Part shown: positions 52,136 through 62,020 of the stretch, one piece after another
Layout: every line of letters starts with the position of its first letter
Position numbering within the stretch: the first letter of the stretch is position 1
Assembly (NCBI RefSeq): GCF_016758195.1
Contig: NZ_QYAC01000002.1
Location: forward strand, 248,001-312,000
Length of the DNA stretch: 64,000 nucleotides
Reading direction: 5' to 3'
Origin: Leucobacter chromiireducens subsp. solipictus
GTDB lineage: Bacteria; Actinomycetota; Actinomycetes; Actinomycetales; Microbacteriaceae
Notes under the pieces: generated by a model
Database searches by the model: none
Told to the model about the DNA's origin: nothing
What the model saw: only the letters and a program-made list of their open reading frames with translations
Program-made: the position numbers and the translations under genes

Positions 52136-54757
52136 TTAGCGTTTCCCGCAGTCGAGATTCAGCGTCACGGTGCCGCTCAATCGGGCCTCAGCGCCGCTCT
52201 CCGGAACCGAGGACACCACTCTGTGTTTCTTCGGATCGGCCTTCCCGCCGGCCTCGCAGGCGAAGTCGACCGACGGGAACCCCGCGCCGTTGAGCGTGGA
52301 CTTTGCCGCGTTTCCGGTCGAGCCGACCAGGCCGGCGGGGATCGGTGCCGCGTCCCCGTTGCTGCGGAATATCGTGATCGCTGAGCCCTGCGGCACGGAG
52401 GCGCCCGCCCCCGGGTCGGAGGTCGCGATCTGGCCGCGGGGCACCGACGAGTCGACCTCGCCGCCCTCCATTACGTCGAAACCGATCTGGGTGAGCATGC
52501 TGATGGCTTCCTCGTAGGACTTGCCCCGCACCTCGGGCACCGTCACCATCTTCTGCTGCACGGAGGACGCGACGGGTTCAGCGAATGCTTCGCCGCCGTA
52601 TTTCGCATCCGCGGTATTCATGATTGCGGGCCAAATCTGCTGGTCCGCGTACATGAGGCCGCCAAAGCCCTGCGTGGAGACCCGGTCCCACGTCCCGTCC
52701 CAGAGCTGCACGGGCCCGGCGTTGCCGACCCAGGTCGCCGTCGAGACGGTGCTACTCGCGCCCACGGTCCAGTTGTCGCGGACGAAGTCGGTGGTGCCGG
52801 TCTTCGCGAGGTGCGGGGTGCCATAGGCGGAGCGTGCGTGGCCCGCAAGACCGTTGTTGACGGTGTACTCAAGGGCGTATGCCACGCCCGCCGCGACCTC
52901 CGGGGTCAGCGCTTGCGTGCACGTGCTGCCGAGGAACGGCACGTCCTCGCCATCCGGGCCCACAATCTGGTCGATCGGGACCGGGGTGCACACGGTGCCG
53001 TCGCCCGCGAAGGCGCCGTAGGCGGCGGCCATGGTGATGGGGGCGATCTCGTCGATGCCGCCGTAGACGTTCGAGGGGACCATGGAGAGTTCGCGGGTGC
53101 CGTAGGTGGGCAGGTCTTCGTTGGTCTGGTCGGAAGCGCGGTGGATGCCGAGCTTCTTCGCGGTCTCGAAGGTGTCGCAGAGATCCATCTTCTGCTGCAT
53201 GGATACGAGGCCGCCGTTCACCGATTTCGCGATTGCGGTGAGGACCGTCTGGTTGCCTCGCGTGCCCTCGTTATCGTTCGTGAAGGGGAATGACCCGAAA
53301 CCGTAGACGCCGTCCGGCATGCAGGACGCTCGGATCGAGTTCTCCTGCACGGTACGGCTGTTCACGTTCACCATGTCGCGCACGGAGAAGCCGTCCTGAA
53401 TCCAGTTCGCGAGCGTCACCGCCTTGAACGTCGAGCCGACCTGGAACCCACCGGATCCGCCGTACTCGAAGTCGGTGTTGTAGTTGATCGCGGAGAACGC
53501 CGGATCCGTTTCGAGGACCGCGGGGTCGTTGCTGAAGGCGCGGTTCTGGACCATGGTGAGCACGCGGCCCGTTCCCACCTGCACACTGCTTGACGCGGAT
53601 CCGACATCGATGCCGTCCATGAGCGGCGGAACCGTATTGCGCGTCGCCTCGATGCCGGCGGCCTGCATGTCGAGATCGATCGTGGTGTAGATCTGGTAGC
53701 CGCCGCGGCTGAAGTTGAACTCACGCTCCGCGGGGGTCTCACCGAAGTTGGGGTCCTGCTTGATGTAGCGCTGCACGTAGTCGCAGAAGTGCCCCACGCC
53801 GAAGTTTTGCTCGGCGACCACACAGCCGGCGACCCGCGGGGTAATCACCGTCTCGATCGGGGTCGCGACCGCTTCGTCGTGCTGGGCCTGGGTGATCTTG
53901 CCGTGTTTCAGCATGCTGCCGAGGATCTTGTCGCGGCGCTCCTGGTTTGCCGGGATGTTCTCGGGCACGTCGAGTTGATAGATCGAGGGGTTGTTCACGA
54001 TGGCGACGAGGCTCGCGGCCTGCGCGAGCGAGAGATCTTTGGCCGAGGCGTTGTAGTAGTACTGCGCGGCGGACTCGATGCCGTAGATGGTGCGGCCGAA
54101 CAGCGCGATGTTGAGGTAGCCGAGCAGGATCTCGTCCTTCGGGTACTTCTTCTCGATGCTGATCGCGAGCTTCATCTCTTTCAGCTTGCGGTCGACGTCC
54201 TGGCGCATGGCGTCCTTGTACGCCTTCTTGCGCTCGTCCTCGTCCGGGATGGCGTAGGCCTCCTGAATCAGCACGTTACGGACGTACTGCATGGTGATCG
54301 TCGAAGCGCCGGAGAGGTCTTTCCCGGCCGCGTTCTGGAGCACCGCGCGCGCGGTCGCGAGCATGTCGACGCCACCGTGGGTGTAGAACCGCGGATCTTC
54401 CTCCGCGACGGCGGCATCCTTCACGAACTGGGAAATGTCATCCCAGCCGACCATCTCGCGATCCTGATCGTAGAACTCGGCGAGCTTGTACACGGTGGTG
54501 TCCGCGCCGGTGGCCCAGAGCGTGGAGGGTTCTGCGAGTCGGCCCGGCTCCAGATGGTTGGGGAGGCTCTCGAAAATCTCGATCGCGGAGTTCGCGGCGG
54601 TGCCGCTGAGCGCCACGACCGGGGTCACGGCTGCGGTGACCAGCACGCCGGCGATCGCACTCATCGCGACGGCACCGAGGAGCCCGCCGAGCGCACCACC
54701 CGCACTGCGGGGTTTCACCGTGCGCACGCGCTCGTACGCCGAAGACGTCCTAGTCAT
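52136..54757 (-). CDS. ponA2: Bifunctional class A penicillin-binding protein (PonA2-type), copy 2
   Basis: 873 residues, the same architecture as copy 1: anchor helix, GT51, transpeptidase (GSTFKAVT, SVNGG, AKTGTTD), two PASTA domains (VTVPEVRGKSYEEAISML). The two copies are tandem and closely similar; a 166-bp block is identical (52969-53134 with 50283-50448). The last PASTA domain differs more (SVPESGAEARLSGTV versus SVSPESGSEARVSGTV). ATG at 54757 is supported by TACGGT seven bases upstream on the minus strand. Duplication of ponA2 is not the usual state in actinobacteria. Confidence 0.94.
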   Translation of the reverse strand: MTRTSSAYERVRTVKPRSAGGALGGLLGAVAMSAIAGVLVTAAVTPVVALSGTAANSAIEIFESLPNHLEPGRLAEPSTLWATGADTTVYKLAEFYDQDREMVGWDDISQFVKDAAVAEEDPRFYTHGGVDMLATARAVLQNAAGKDLSGASTITMQYVRNVLIQEAYAIPDEDERKKAYKDAMRQDVDRKLKEMKLAISIEKKYPKDEILLGYLNIALFGRTIYGIESAAQYYYNASAKDLSLAQAASLVAIVNNPSIYQLDVPENIPANQERRDKILGSMLKHGKITQAQHDEAVATPIETVITPRVAGCVVAEQNFGVGHFCDYVQRYIKQDPNFGETPAEREFNFSRGGYQIYTTIDLDMQAAGIEATRNTVPPLMDGIDVGSASSSVQVGTGRVLTMVQNRAFSNDPAVLETDPAFSAINYNTDFEYGGSGGFQVGSTFKAVTLANWIQDGFSVRDMVNVNSRTVQENSIRASCMPDGVYGFGSFPFTNDNEGTRGNQTVLTAIAKSVNGGLVSMQQKMDLCDTFETAKKLGIHRASDQTNEDLPTYGTRELSMVPSNVYGGIDEIAPITMAAAYGAFAGDGTVCTPVPIDQIVGPDGEDVPFLGSTCTQALTPEVAAGVAYALEYTVNNGLAGHARSAYGTPHLAKTGTTDFVRDNWTVGASSTVSTATWVGNAGPVQLWDGTWDRVSTQGFGGLMYADQQIWPAIMNTADAKYGGEAFAEPVASSVQQKMVTVPEVRGKSYEEAISMLTQIGFDVMEGGEVDSSVPRGQIATSDPGAGASVPQGSAITIFRSNGDAAPIPAGLVGSTGNAAKSTLNGAGFPSVDFACEAGGKADPKKHRVVSSVPESGAEARLSGTVTLNLDCGKR

Positions 54758-54764
54758 ACAATCG

Positions 54765-54770
54765 ACCGTA
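54765..54770 (-). promoter_or_regulatory. Leaderless -10 hexamer of the ponA2 operon (TACGGT)
   Basis: TACGGT on the minus strand, seven bases before the ATG at 54757. Confidence 0.5.
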
Positions 54771-54867
54771 AGCGAATTTACTGATAATCCGCGTATTGCG
54801 CGGAAAAATCTGTCGCATACCTGACCGAACCGGACCAATCCGGCTGAATCCCGAGGGAGATCCGTAC

Positions 54868-55038
54868 GTGAGTGAAACGTCCGACATGGCACAGTGGGAG
54901 TACTTTGTGACGCCGCTGCTGCTGCACAGTGAAGCGCAGATCCTGAACAATTGGGGTGCGCAGGGCTGGGAGCTCGTGCAGATCATCGAGGGACCCGCTG
55001 GCGGAAACGTCGCATACATGAAGCGAAAGAAGGCCTAA
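54868..55038 (+). CDS. Small DUF4177-type protein
   Basis: 56 residues, VSETSDMAQWEYFVTPLLLH onward, with NNWGAQGWELVQIIEG, the DUF4177 core. GTG at 54868 has GGGAG eight bases upstream; an ATG at 54886 gives 50 residues. In M. tuberculosis a small protein of this type (Rv3678A) precedes the RidA-like Rv3678c near ponA2, the same order as here. No function known. Confidence 0.8.
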   Translation: MSETSDMAQWEYFVTPLLLHSEAQILNNWGAQGWELVQIIEGPAGGNVAYMKRKKA

Positions 55039-55043
55039 CACCT

Positions 55044-55520
55044 ATGTCGTCTGTGATTGAGGATCGCCTGAGCGAGCTCGGACTCACCGTTCCCGAGGTC
55101 CCCGCGGCGGTTGCCGCCTACGTCCCCGCCCTCCGCGACGGGAACTACGTCTACACGGCCGGGCAGCTCCCGTTCGTCGAGGGCGCGCTGCCCGAGACCG
55201 GCAAGGTCGGCGTGGGCGAAGGCCTCGTCAGCCCGGAGCGCGCGGAAGAACTCGCGCAGCTGTGCGCGCTGAACGCGCTCGCCGCGGTCCGTGGCGTCGT
55301 GGGCTCGCTCGACCGCATCGCCCAGGTCGTCAAGGTGACTGCGTTTGTCGCCTCGGATCCCTCGTTCACGGGGCAGCCCGCCGTGGCCAACGGAGCCTCC
55401 ATGTTCCTGGGGCGCGTCTTCGGCGACCTCGGCATCCACGTGCGTTCGGCCGTGGGCGTTGCCGTGCTGCCGCTCGACGCTCCCGTGGAGATCGAGTTCG
55501 TCTTCAAGATCGAGGATTAG
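55044..55520 (+). CDS. RidA-family protein (Rv3678c-like)
   Basis: 158 residues. RidA fold with YVYTAGQLPFVEG, ALNALAAVRGVVGSLDRIAQ, KVTAFVASDPSFTGQPAVAN, GIHVRSAVGVAVLPLDAPVE and IEFVF. The position is conserved beside ponA2 in actinobacteria. It follows the DUF4177 gene by five bases. RidA proteins remove reactive enamine/imine intermediates; this subfamily has not been tested as far as I know. Different subfamily from the longer RidA protein at 23831. Confidence 0.9.
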   Translation: MSSVIEDRLSELGLTVPEVPAAVAAYVPALRDGNYVYTAGQLPFVEGALPETGKVGVGEGLVSPERAEELAQLCALNALAAVRGVVGSLDRIAQVVKVTAFVASDPSFTGQPAVANGASMFLGRVFGDLGIHVRSAVGVAVLPLDAPVEIEFVFKIED

Positions 55521-55562
55521 CGGGACTTCGTGCCGAGCGCTCCGGCGCTCTGCACCGTACCC

Positions 55563-55604
55563 GTCAGCGGGGGCGGATCCGAGTGGATCCGCCCCCGCTG
55601 ACGT
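55563..55604 (+). terminator. Strong terminator after ridA
   Basis: 19-bp perfect stem (55563-55581 with 55586-55604), four-base loop GAGT, 42 bases past the ridA stop. Confidence 0.85.
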
Positions 55605-55864
55605 GTCTGGGGTGCTCCCCAGAGGTTCGTGCCGCGCCAAGTCGAACCTAGGTTCGTGTCCGTGCCGTGCCGTGTCCGCGCCGCGCACTGCGACCCCCGA
55701 GGGGACGAACTTGGGGCCTATGTGCGCGATATAGCTCCAAAGCATGTTGTCTCGACGGTTCGGAGAGGCCAGCGCAGGGCGCGAGGCCCAGGCGCGAGGT
55801 CCGAAGACGCGAGGCCCAGCGCACAGAGGACACGAGGCCCAAGAGGGGAGGATCGGAACGCGCG
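55605..55864. other. Gene-free stretch before the restriction-modification pair
   Basis: No gene seen. It contains a perfect 14-bp palindrome CGAACCTAGGTTCG (55643-55656) and about four degenerate copies of GCGAGGCCCAG between 55771 and 55845. Confidence 0.5.
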
Positions 55865-56638
55865 TTACTCCTCGTCGGAGACGACCACCGACTCCGCGGT
55901 CACGCTGCCGACCAGCGCCTGCACGTCGATCGCGTCGGCGGGTGGGCGGCGGCGGCCCTCGGCGTAGGCGAGCCGGGCGGCGGCGAGGTCGGCGAGGCGG
56001 AGCGCCTGGATCACGATCACGCGGCGCAGCCCCGGGGACACTTCGCCGCGCTCGTGCGCCACGGCGGCGAGCCGGGACAGCGTTTCCGCGCGGCGCGCGA
56101 TCCGCACATCCGGGTGCTCGCGGTCCTCGCGCATCCCCTCGGGAACGAGCGGGAAGCGGTACGCGCGGGGGAGCGGGACGGGGGTGGACAGCGGCGGGAT
56201 CTTCTCGTTCAGGATCGCGTGGTGTTTGGAATTCGCGATCGCGTCGAGGTAGACGGAGTACTCGATCGCGTCGAGCTTCGACTTCTTCTCGGGATCGTTG
56301 CGCAGGTACTCGACGGGGTAGAGCTCAAACTCGGCGACCTCGAACGGGTCGAGGATTCGGTAGGCGAGCGTGTCTGAGCGCTGGCCGGTGAGGTGCCGCC
56401 CGACGCGGGTGCCGAAGTTCTCCCAGGTCTGGCCGACGTAGATCGGCTCGCCGTCGTAGTCGTAGAACGCGTACACGCCGATGCATTGGCCCACCTTCTT
56501 GCCGCTCGCCGCGTCGACCTCTTTGAGTGCGGCGGCGAGCAACTCGCGAAACCCCTGCACGAAGCGGGTCGGCATGGACCGCTTGCTCGGGATTTCGCCG
56601 TCGGCCTCGCTGTAGCTCGCGACGCCGCGACTAGCCAT
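55865..56638 (-). CDS. GIY-YIG nuclease, probable restriction endonuclease
   Basis: 257 residues. GIY-YIG core: GVY at 54-56 (IGVYAFYDYDG), YVG at 67-69 (PIYVGQTWENF), catalytic Arg in FGTRVGRHL (78/81), and the catalytic Glu in KLDAIEYSVY (E126). The ATG overlaps the stop of the C5 methyltransferase gene by eight bases. Nuclease plus cytosine methyltransferase make a type II restriction-modification pair; the Eco29kI family is a known precedent for GIY-YIG restriction enzymes. Recognition sequence unknown. A C-terminal ~100-residue extension of Arg/Ala-rich helices follows. Confidence 0.8.
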   Translation of the reverse strand: MASRGVASYSEADGEIPSKRSMPTRFVQGFRELLAAALKEVDAASGKKVGQCIGVYAFYDYDGEPIYVGQTWENFGTRVGRHLTGQRSDTLAYRILDPFEVAEFELYPVEYLRNDPEKKSKLDAIEYSVYLDAIANSKHHAILNEKIPPLSTPVPLPRAYRFPLVPEGMREDREHPDVRIARRAETLSRLAAVAHERGEVSPGLRRVIVIQALRLADLAAARLAYAEGRRRPPADAIDVQALVGSVTAESVVVSDEE

Positions 56639-57800
56639 GCGACACCGCCTGCGTGGCCCGCGCGGGGGCCGCGGGGGCGAGCTGTCCGGTCACGAGCGGA
56701 AGCAGGTAGTGCTCGGCCAGCCAGGAGACCGCGGGCACCGCGACGGCGTCCCCGAATCCGAAGAGCGCCTGGTTGTTCCGGGCCGCACTGAGGTTAAAGT
56801 CCCCGGCACCCATCAGACGGGCGTACTCCCGCGGCGTCATCCAGCGCACCTGCAGACGTTTGTTGCCGAGGCGAACGACGGCCTGCTTCGAGGATCCACC
56901 GCGGGCGGTGCGAAGGCAGCCGGAAATGTCGTCGGGGCGAACCTCCCACACGGCAACGCCGTTGCGGGTCCGCCGGTAGGCGGTGCGGTACTTGACCCCG
57001 GACTCGCGGCGCAACTGCGTGACGCGGTCGCGTTGCAGCGGGGAGAGGGACGCGACGAAGGCCTCCGTGCGCGCCTCGTCCCACCACCGTTCGTCGTCGA
57101 GCGGCATCGCTTCCATGAGGGTGCCGAGACCCTGCAGTTGCGGGGCCGGGGGTGCCGGGAGCGCGGCTCGGTGTGTGCGCAGGCTGTCGTCGCTGAACAC
57201 CCACTGCAGCCAGTCGGGCCGGAGCTCGGAGTTCGGATCCGCCACGTCCTCGGGGGGATGTTGCGCCGCGACCAGGAAGATTCGGGGGCGAGACTGCGGC
57301 AGGAAGCGCCGCGCATCGAGGGCGAGCACGTCCACGGAGTACCCGAGATCGTTGAACGCCCGGATCGCGGCGGACAGATCATCGCCGCCGTGCGAGGTGG
57401 CGAGTCCCGTGACGTTCTCGAGCACAGCCACCTCGGGGCGGTCGTCGCCGAGTTCGTCGAGCAACCGGATGAAATGCCAGAACGTGCCCGATTGCGCGCC
57501 GTCGAGCCCGGCTCGAGTGCCCGCGAGGGACAGGTCCGTGCACGGCGAAGACGCCCACGCGAGCGCGGCGTCCGTGGGGAGCGTCGCGGCTTCGACCTGT
57601 CCGATGTCGCCGAGCGCGAAGGCGTGGTCCGCGGTTTCGGCGAATTGTGCGTCGTAGAGCGCCTTTTTATCGGGCTCGAAGTCGTTTGCCCAGGCCACGT
57701 GGAACCCCTGCGCTTCGAGCCCCATTCGTGCCAGCCCGATGCCCGCGAAAAACTCCAGGACTTTGGGTCGCGCGGCGCGAATGGGGGTGACGTTCTTCAT
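56631..57800 (-). CDS. C5-cytosine DNA methyltransferase
   Basis: 389 residues. Motif I KVLEFFAGIGLARMGLEAQG, motif IV with catalytic Cys87 in ASSPCTDLSLAG, motif VI ENV (E128), motif VIII QSRPRIFLVAAQ, and motif X GFGDAVAVPAVSWLA. It transfers methyl from SAM to cytosine C5. The target-recognition region lies between about 210 and 310. ATG at 57800 has TACCCT seven bases upstream. It is the modification partner of the GIY-YIG nuclease; the methyltransferase comes first, as expected for host protection. Confidence 0.92.
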   Translation of the reverse strand: MKNVTPIRAARPKVLEFFAGIGLARMGLEAQGFHVAWANDFEPDKKALYDAQFAETADHAFALGDIGQVEAATLPTDAALAWASSPCTDLSLAGTRAGLDGAQSGTFWHFIRLLDELGDDRPEVAVLENVTGLATSHGGDDLSAAIRAFNDLGYSVDVLALDARRFLPQSRPRIFLVAAQHPPEDVADPNSELRPDWLQWVFSDDSLRTHRAALPAPPAPQLQGLGTLMEAMPLDDERWWDEARTEAFVASLSPLQRDRVTQLRRESGVKYRTAYRRTRNGVAVWEVRPDDISGCLRTARGGSSKQAVVRLGNKRLQVRWMTPREYARLMGAGDFNLSAARNNQALFGFGDAVAVPAVSWLAEHYLLPLVTGQLAPAAPARATQAVSHG

Positions 57801-57807
57801 AGAGATA

Positions 57808-57813
57808 AGGGTA
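57808..57813 (-). promoter_or_regulatory. Leaderless -10 hexamer of the methyltransferase (TACCCT)
   Basis: TACCCT on the minus strand, seven bases before the ATG at 57800. Confidence 0.45.
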
Positions 57814-57909
57814 CCGACACCCACTGACAAACCGGGCGGGGCGGCCGAGATACTGGGGGCCGAGCGCATCGGCGTGCACCCGGCCCCAGCTGCCCCATAC
57901 ATCAGGGGG

Positions 57910-59640
57910 CTATTTTTTCAGCTCGGCCCGGTGCAGGAACGCGGCCGTGGCTTCGCGGCTCGTGGCACCCTTCGGCTCAAAACGGACGCTCCCATTCGCC
58001 TGCCGCGTACCCGTGGTGATGTTGTTCGACGCCATCCACCGGATTTCCCGAGCAAACTTGTGGCTGCCGGGCACGTCGGCGAATCGAGTCGATGCCGTTC
58101 CCACCGGGATCTGGGAAGCGTATTGCCGGTACATGAACGCGGCCATGGCTTCACGGGTGATCGAGTCCTTCGGGGCGAATCGGCGCTGCCCATTGGGGAG
58201 TTTCGTTCCCGTGGTCACCCCGGTGTCGTAGGCCCACATGATCTGCGTGTAGAACTGGTCGCCGGGGCGGACATCGATGAATGGCGAGGCGCCCTTCGGG
58301 CGGTAGTTCTTCACCCCGTTTGCGCGGTACAGAAACGCGATCATGGCCTCCCGTGTGACGCTCTGCTTCGGCAGGAACTTCACGGTGCCGTTCGGCTGCT
58401 TCACGCCGGTCGTGATCTTGCGATCGGCGAGCCAGGAGATGTCTGTGTAGAACTTGTGGCTCTTCGGGACATCGGCGAACGCGTTGCCCGAGTGTGCGAG
58501 TTTCTGGAAATCAAACTCAAAGTAAGCCTTGCCCGGCAACTGCAACTCCTCACCCCAGAACGCCTTCACCGTGAGGGTTTTCGCTCGCTGCGCGTTGGTG
58601 GTGCCGCCCTTGGAACCGTCGTACCAGAGCTTCAGCTTGGTGGCGGGGTCGACGATGCCCAGTTTGTACGTGCCGGGGGGCAGCGCCGCTCCCGCGTAGT
58701 CCGCGGCCGTGTAGAGGTAGCCGTTCGCTGGCTCCCGATACTGTGATACTCCGTTCCGAACGAGCTCAGGTGTCACTTCTTTTCCCGTCGCCATGTTGAT
58801 GGCGCGGAACTGATGCACGTCTTCGAAGTCGCGTGTTTTTGTCGCGACGAGGAGGTTCTTCAGCACGACGCTTCCGCGGTTCTGAACCGTGTGTGTCAGT
58901 CCGGTACGGTTGCCCGCACGCAGGTCGACCTGTGTATCGCGCTGCGTCCGAGGATCCCACAAGAGTTCCCAGTACCAGTTGTTCGTTGTGGGGGATGGGG
59001 GGACTGACACCCAGACGGTGTAGATGCAGTCACCGAGCCCCGTGATGCTCCACTCGTGTGTCGTGGTGTTGAAGCTGCCGCGGTGCATGTCCATCCCGCC
59101 GCAGTCCTTCTCCTGGGGGTGCGGCCAGGTGTTATTCACCCAGCGCGCCTGCACGGTAATCGTGCTCTTGAGCGACGCGGGGAAGTCTGATGGGAAGGTG
59201 AGGGTCCCGCCCACCGTGCGGTTCGCGGGCAGTGTGGCCGGCTGGGCGCCAGGCACCGCGTTGCTCACCGGGCCGCCTGCGCCCGGAGCCGGCGCGAGGG
59301 ATTCGTCTGCGCGCCCATCGTCGGGCGGTAGCGGGTCGTTCACCGACGGCGCGGCCGGGGATCCCTCTGCGGAGTCGGGTGCCGGCGTGGTGGGAACGGC
59401 GGGGGCGGCCGGATCGGCCTCATCCCCGGCAGTACTCGGAAGATCCTGGGCGGGCCCCGGCTCATCACCGGTGGGCGAGGCCGCGGGATCCTCGGCCGGA
59501 GGAACGAGCAGCTCCGGAGTCACGCCGGGTCCCTCGGGTGAGGGTCCGGGCACCGTGGCCGCCGCGGGCACCGCGGAGCCGAGGAGGAGCGCGATCGTGC
59601 TCCCGATCATGAGCGCGGAAACGCGCTTCGAATTCGTCAT
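57910..59640 (-). CDS. Secreted surface protein with three S-layer-homology repeats
   Basis: 576 residues. Signal peptide (ALMIGSTIALLLGSAVPAAA), then a Pro/Glu/Ala-rich linker to about residue 130, a beta-rich region (Cys pair near 178 and 204, residues about 140-370), and three SLH-like repeats: FADVPKSHKFYTDISWLADR, FIDVRPGDQFYTQIMWAYDT, FADVPGSHKFAREIRWMASN. Each is followed by TREAMIAF-, TREAMAAF- or SREATAAF-type ends. It probably attaches to secondary wall polymers. The middle domain has no assignment from sequence alone. AAAGG precedes the ATG. Confidence 0.88.
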   Translation of the reverse strand: MTNSKRVSALMIGSTIALLLGSAVPAAATVPGPSPEGPGVTPELLVPPAEDPAASPTGDEPGPAQDLPSTAGDEADPAAPAVPTTPAPDSAEGSPAAPSVNDPLPPDDGRADESLAPAPGAGGPVSNAVPGAQPATLPANRTVGGTLTFPSDFPASLKSTITVQARWVNNTWPHPQEKDCGGMDMHRGSFNTTTHEWSITGLGDCIYTVWVSVPPSPTTNNWYWELLWDPRTQRDTQVDLRAGNRTGLTHTVQNRGSVVLKNLLVATKTRDFEDVHQFRAINMATGKEVTPELVRNGVSQYREPANGYLYTAADYAGAALPPGTYKLGIVDPATKLKLWYDGSKGGTTNAQRAKTLTVKAFWGEELQLPGKAYFEFDFQKLAHSGNAFADVPKSHKFYTDISWLADRKITTGVKQPNGTVKFLPKQSVTREAMIAFLYRANGVKNYRPKGASPFIDVRPGDQFYTQIMWAYDTGVTTGTKLPNGQRRFAPKDSITREAMAAFMYRQYASQIPVGTASTRFADVPGSHKFAREIRWMASNNITTGTRQANGSVRFEPKGATSREATAAFLHRAELKK

Positions 59641-59765
59641 CAGAGGCCTTTCTCCATGAGGCAGTGCGGCGGGTTACACACGTCTGCTGAATGAGAAAAA
59701 GCCTAGGACGAGGCGGATCGAATTCTGGGTGGTTCTCGCGTTTCCGGACAAGTCCGAACAGTCGT

Positions 59766-59805
59766 TCGCCGGGATCCGGCACCCCTCAGGTGCGGATCCC
59801 GGCGA
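59766..59805 (-). terminator. Terminator after acs
   Basis: 12-bp stem TCGCCGGGATCC / GGATCCCGGCGA with further pairing inside. It lies 20 bases beyond the acs stop on the minus strand. Confidence 0.75.
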
Positions 59806-59825
59806 AAGGTAGGGGTGTTTCTTGG

Positions 59826-61808
<1,983 letters not shown>

Positions 61809-62020
61809 GGACGCCCTTATCCGTGTTCTTGGGTGGGACGCTGCCGAGTGACGGGTGCTCGGAGCGCCAAGTGCACCACCAGGGTATACCGCGACCGGGG
61901 CGGATTCCCACCGAGATGACGCCCGGTGCACATCCTGCGGCGGAGGAGACTGCTCCGAGGGTTATCCACAGTTCGGCACCCAGCGCCCCGGGCAGCGCAG
62001 GGACACGCTGGGATGGCCGC

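Noticed and set aside
61962-61970. Perfect DnaA-box TTATCCACA between acs and tadA
   Set aside because: A single box without a cluster, AT-rich unwinding region or dnaA/dnaN nearby; not evidence for an origin.
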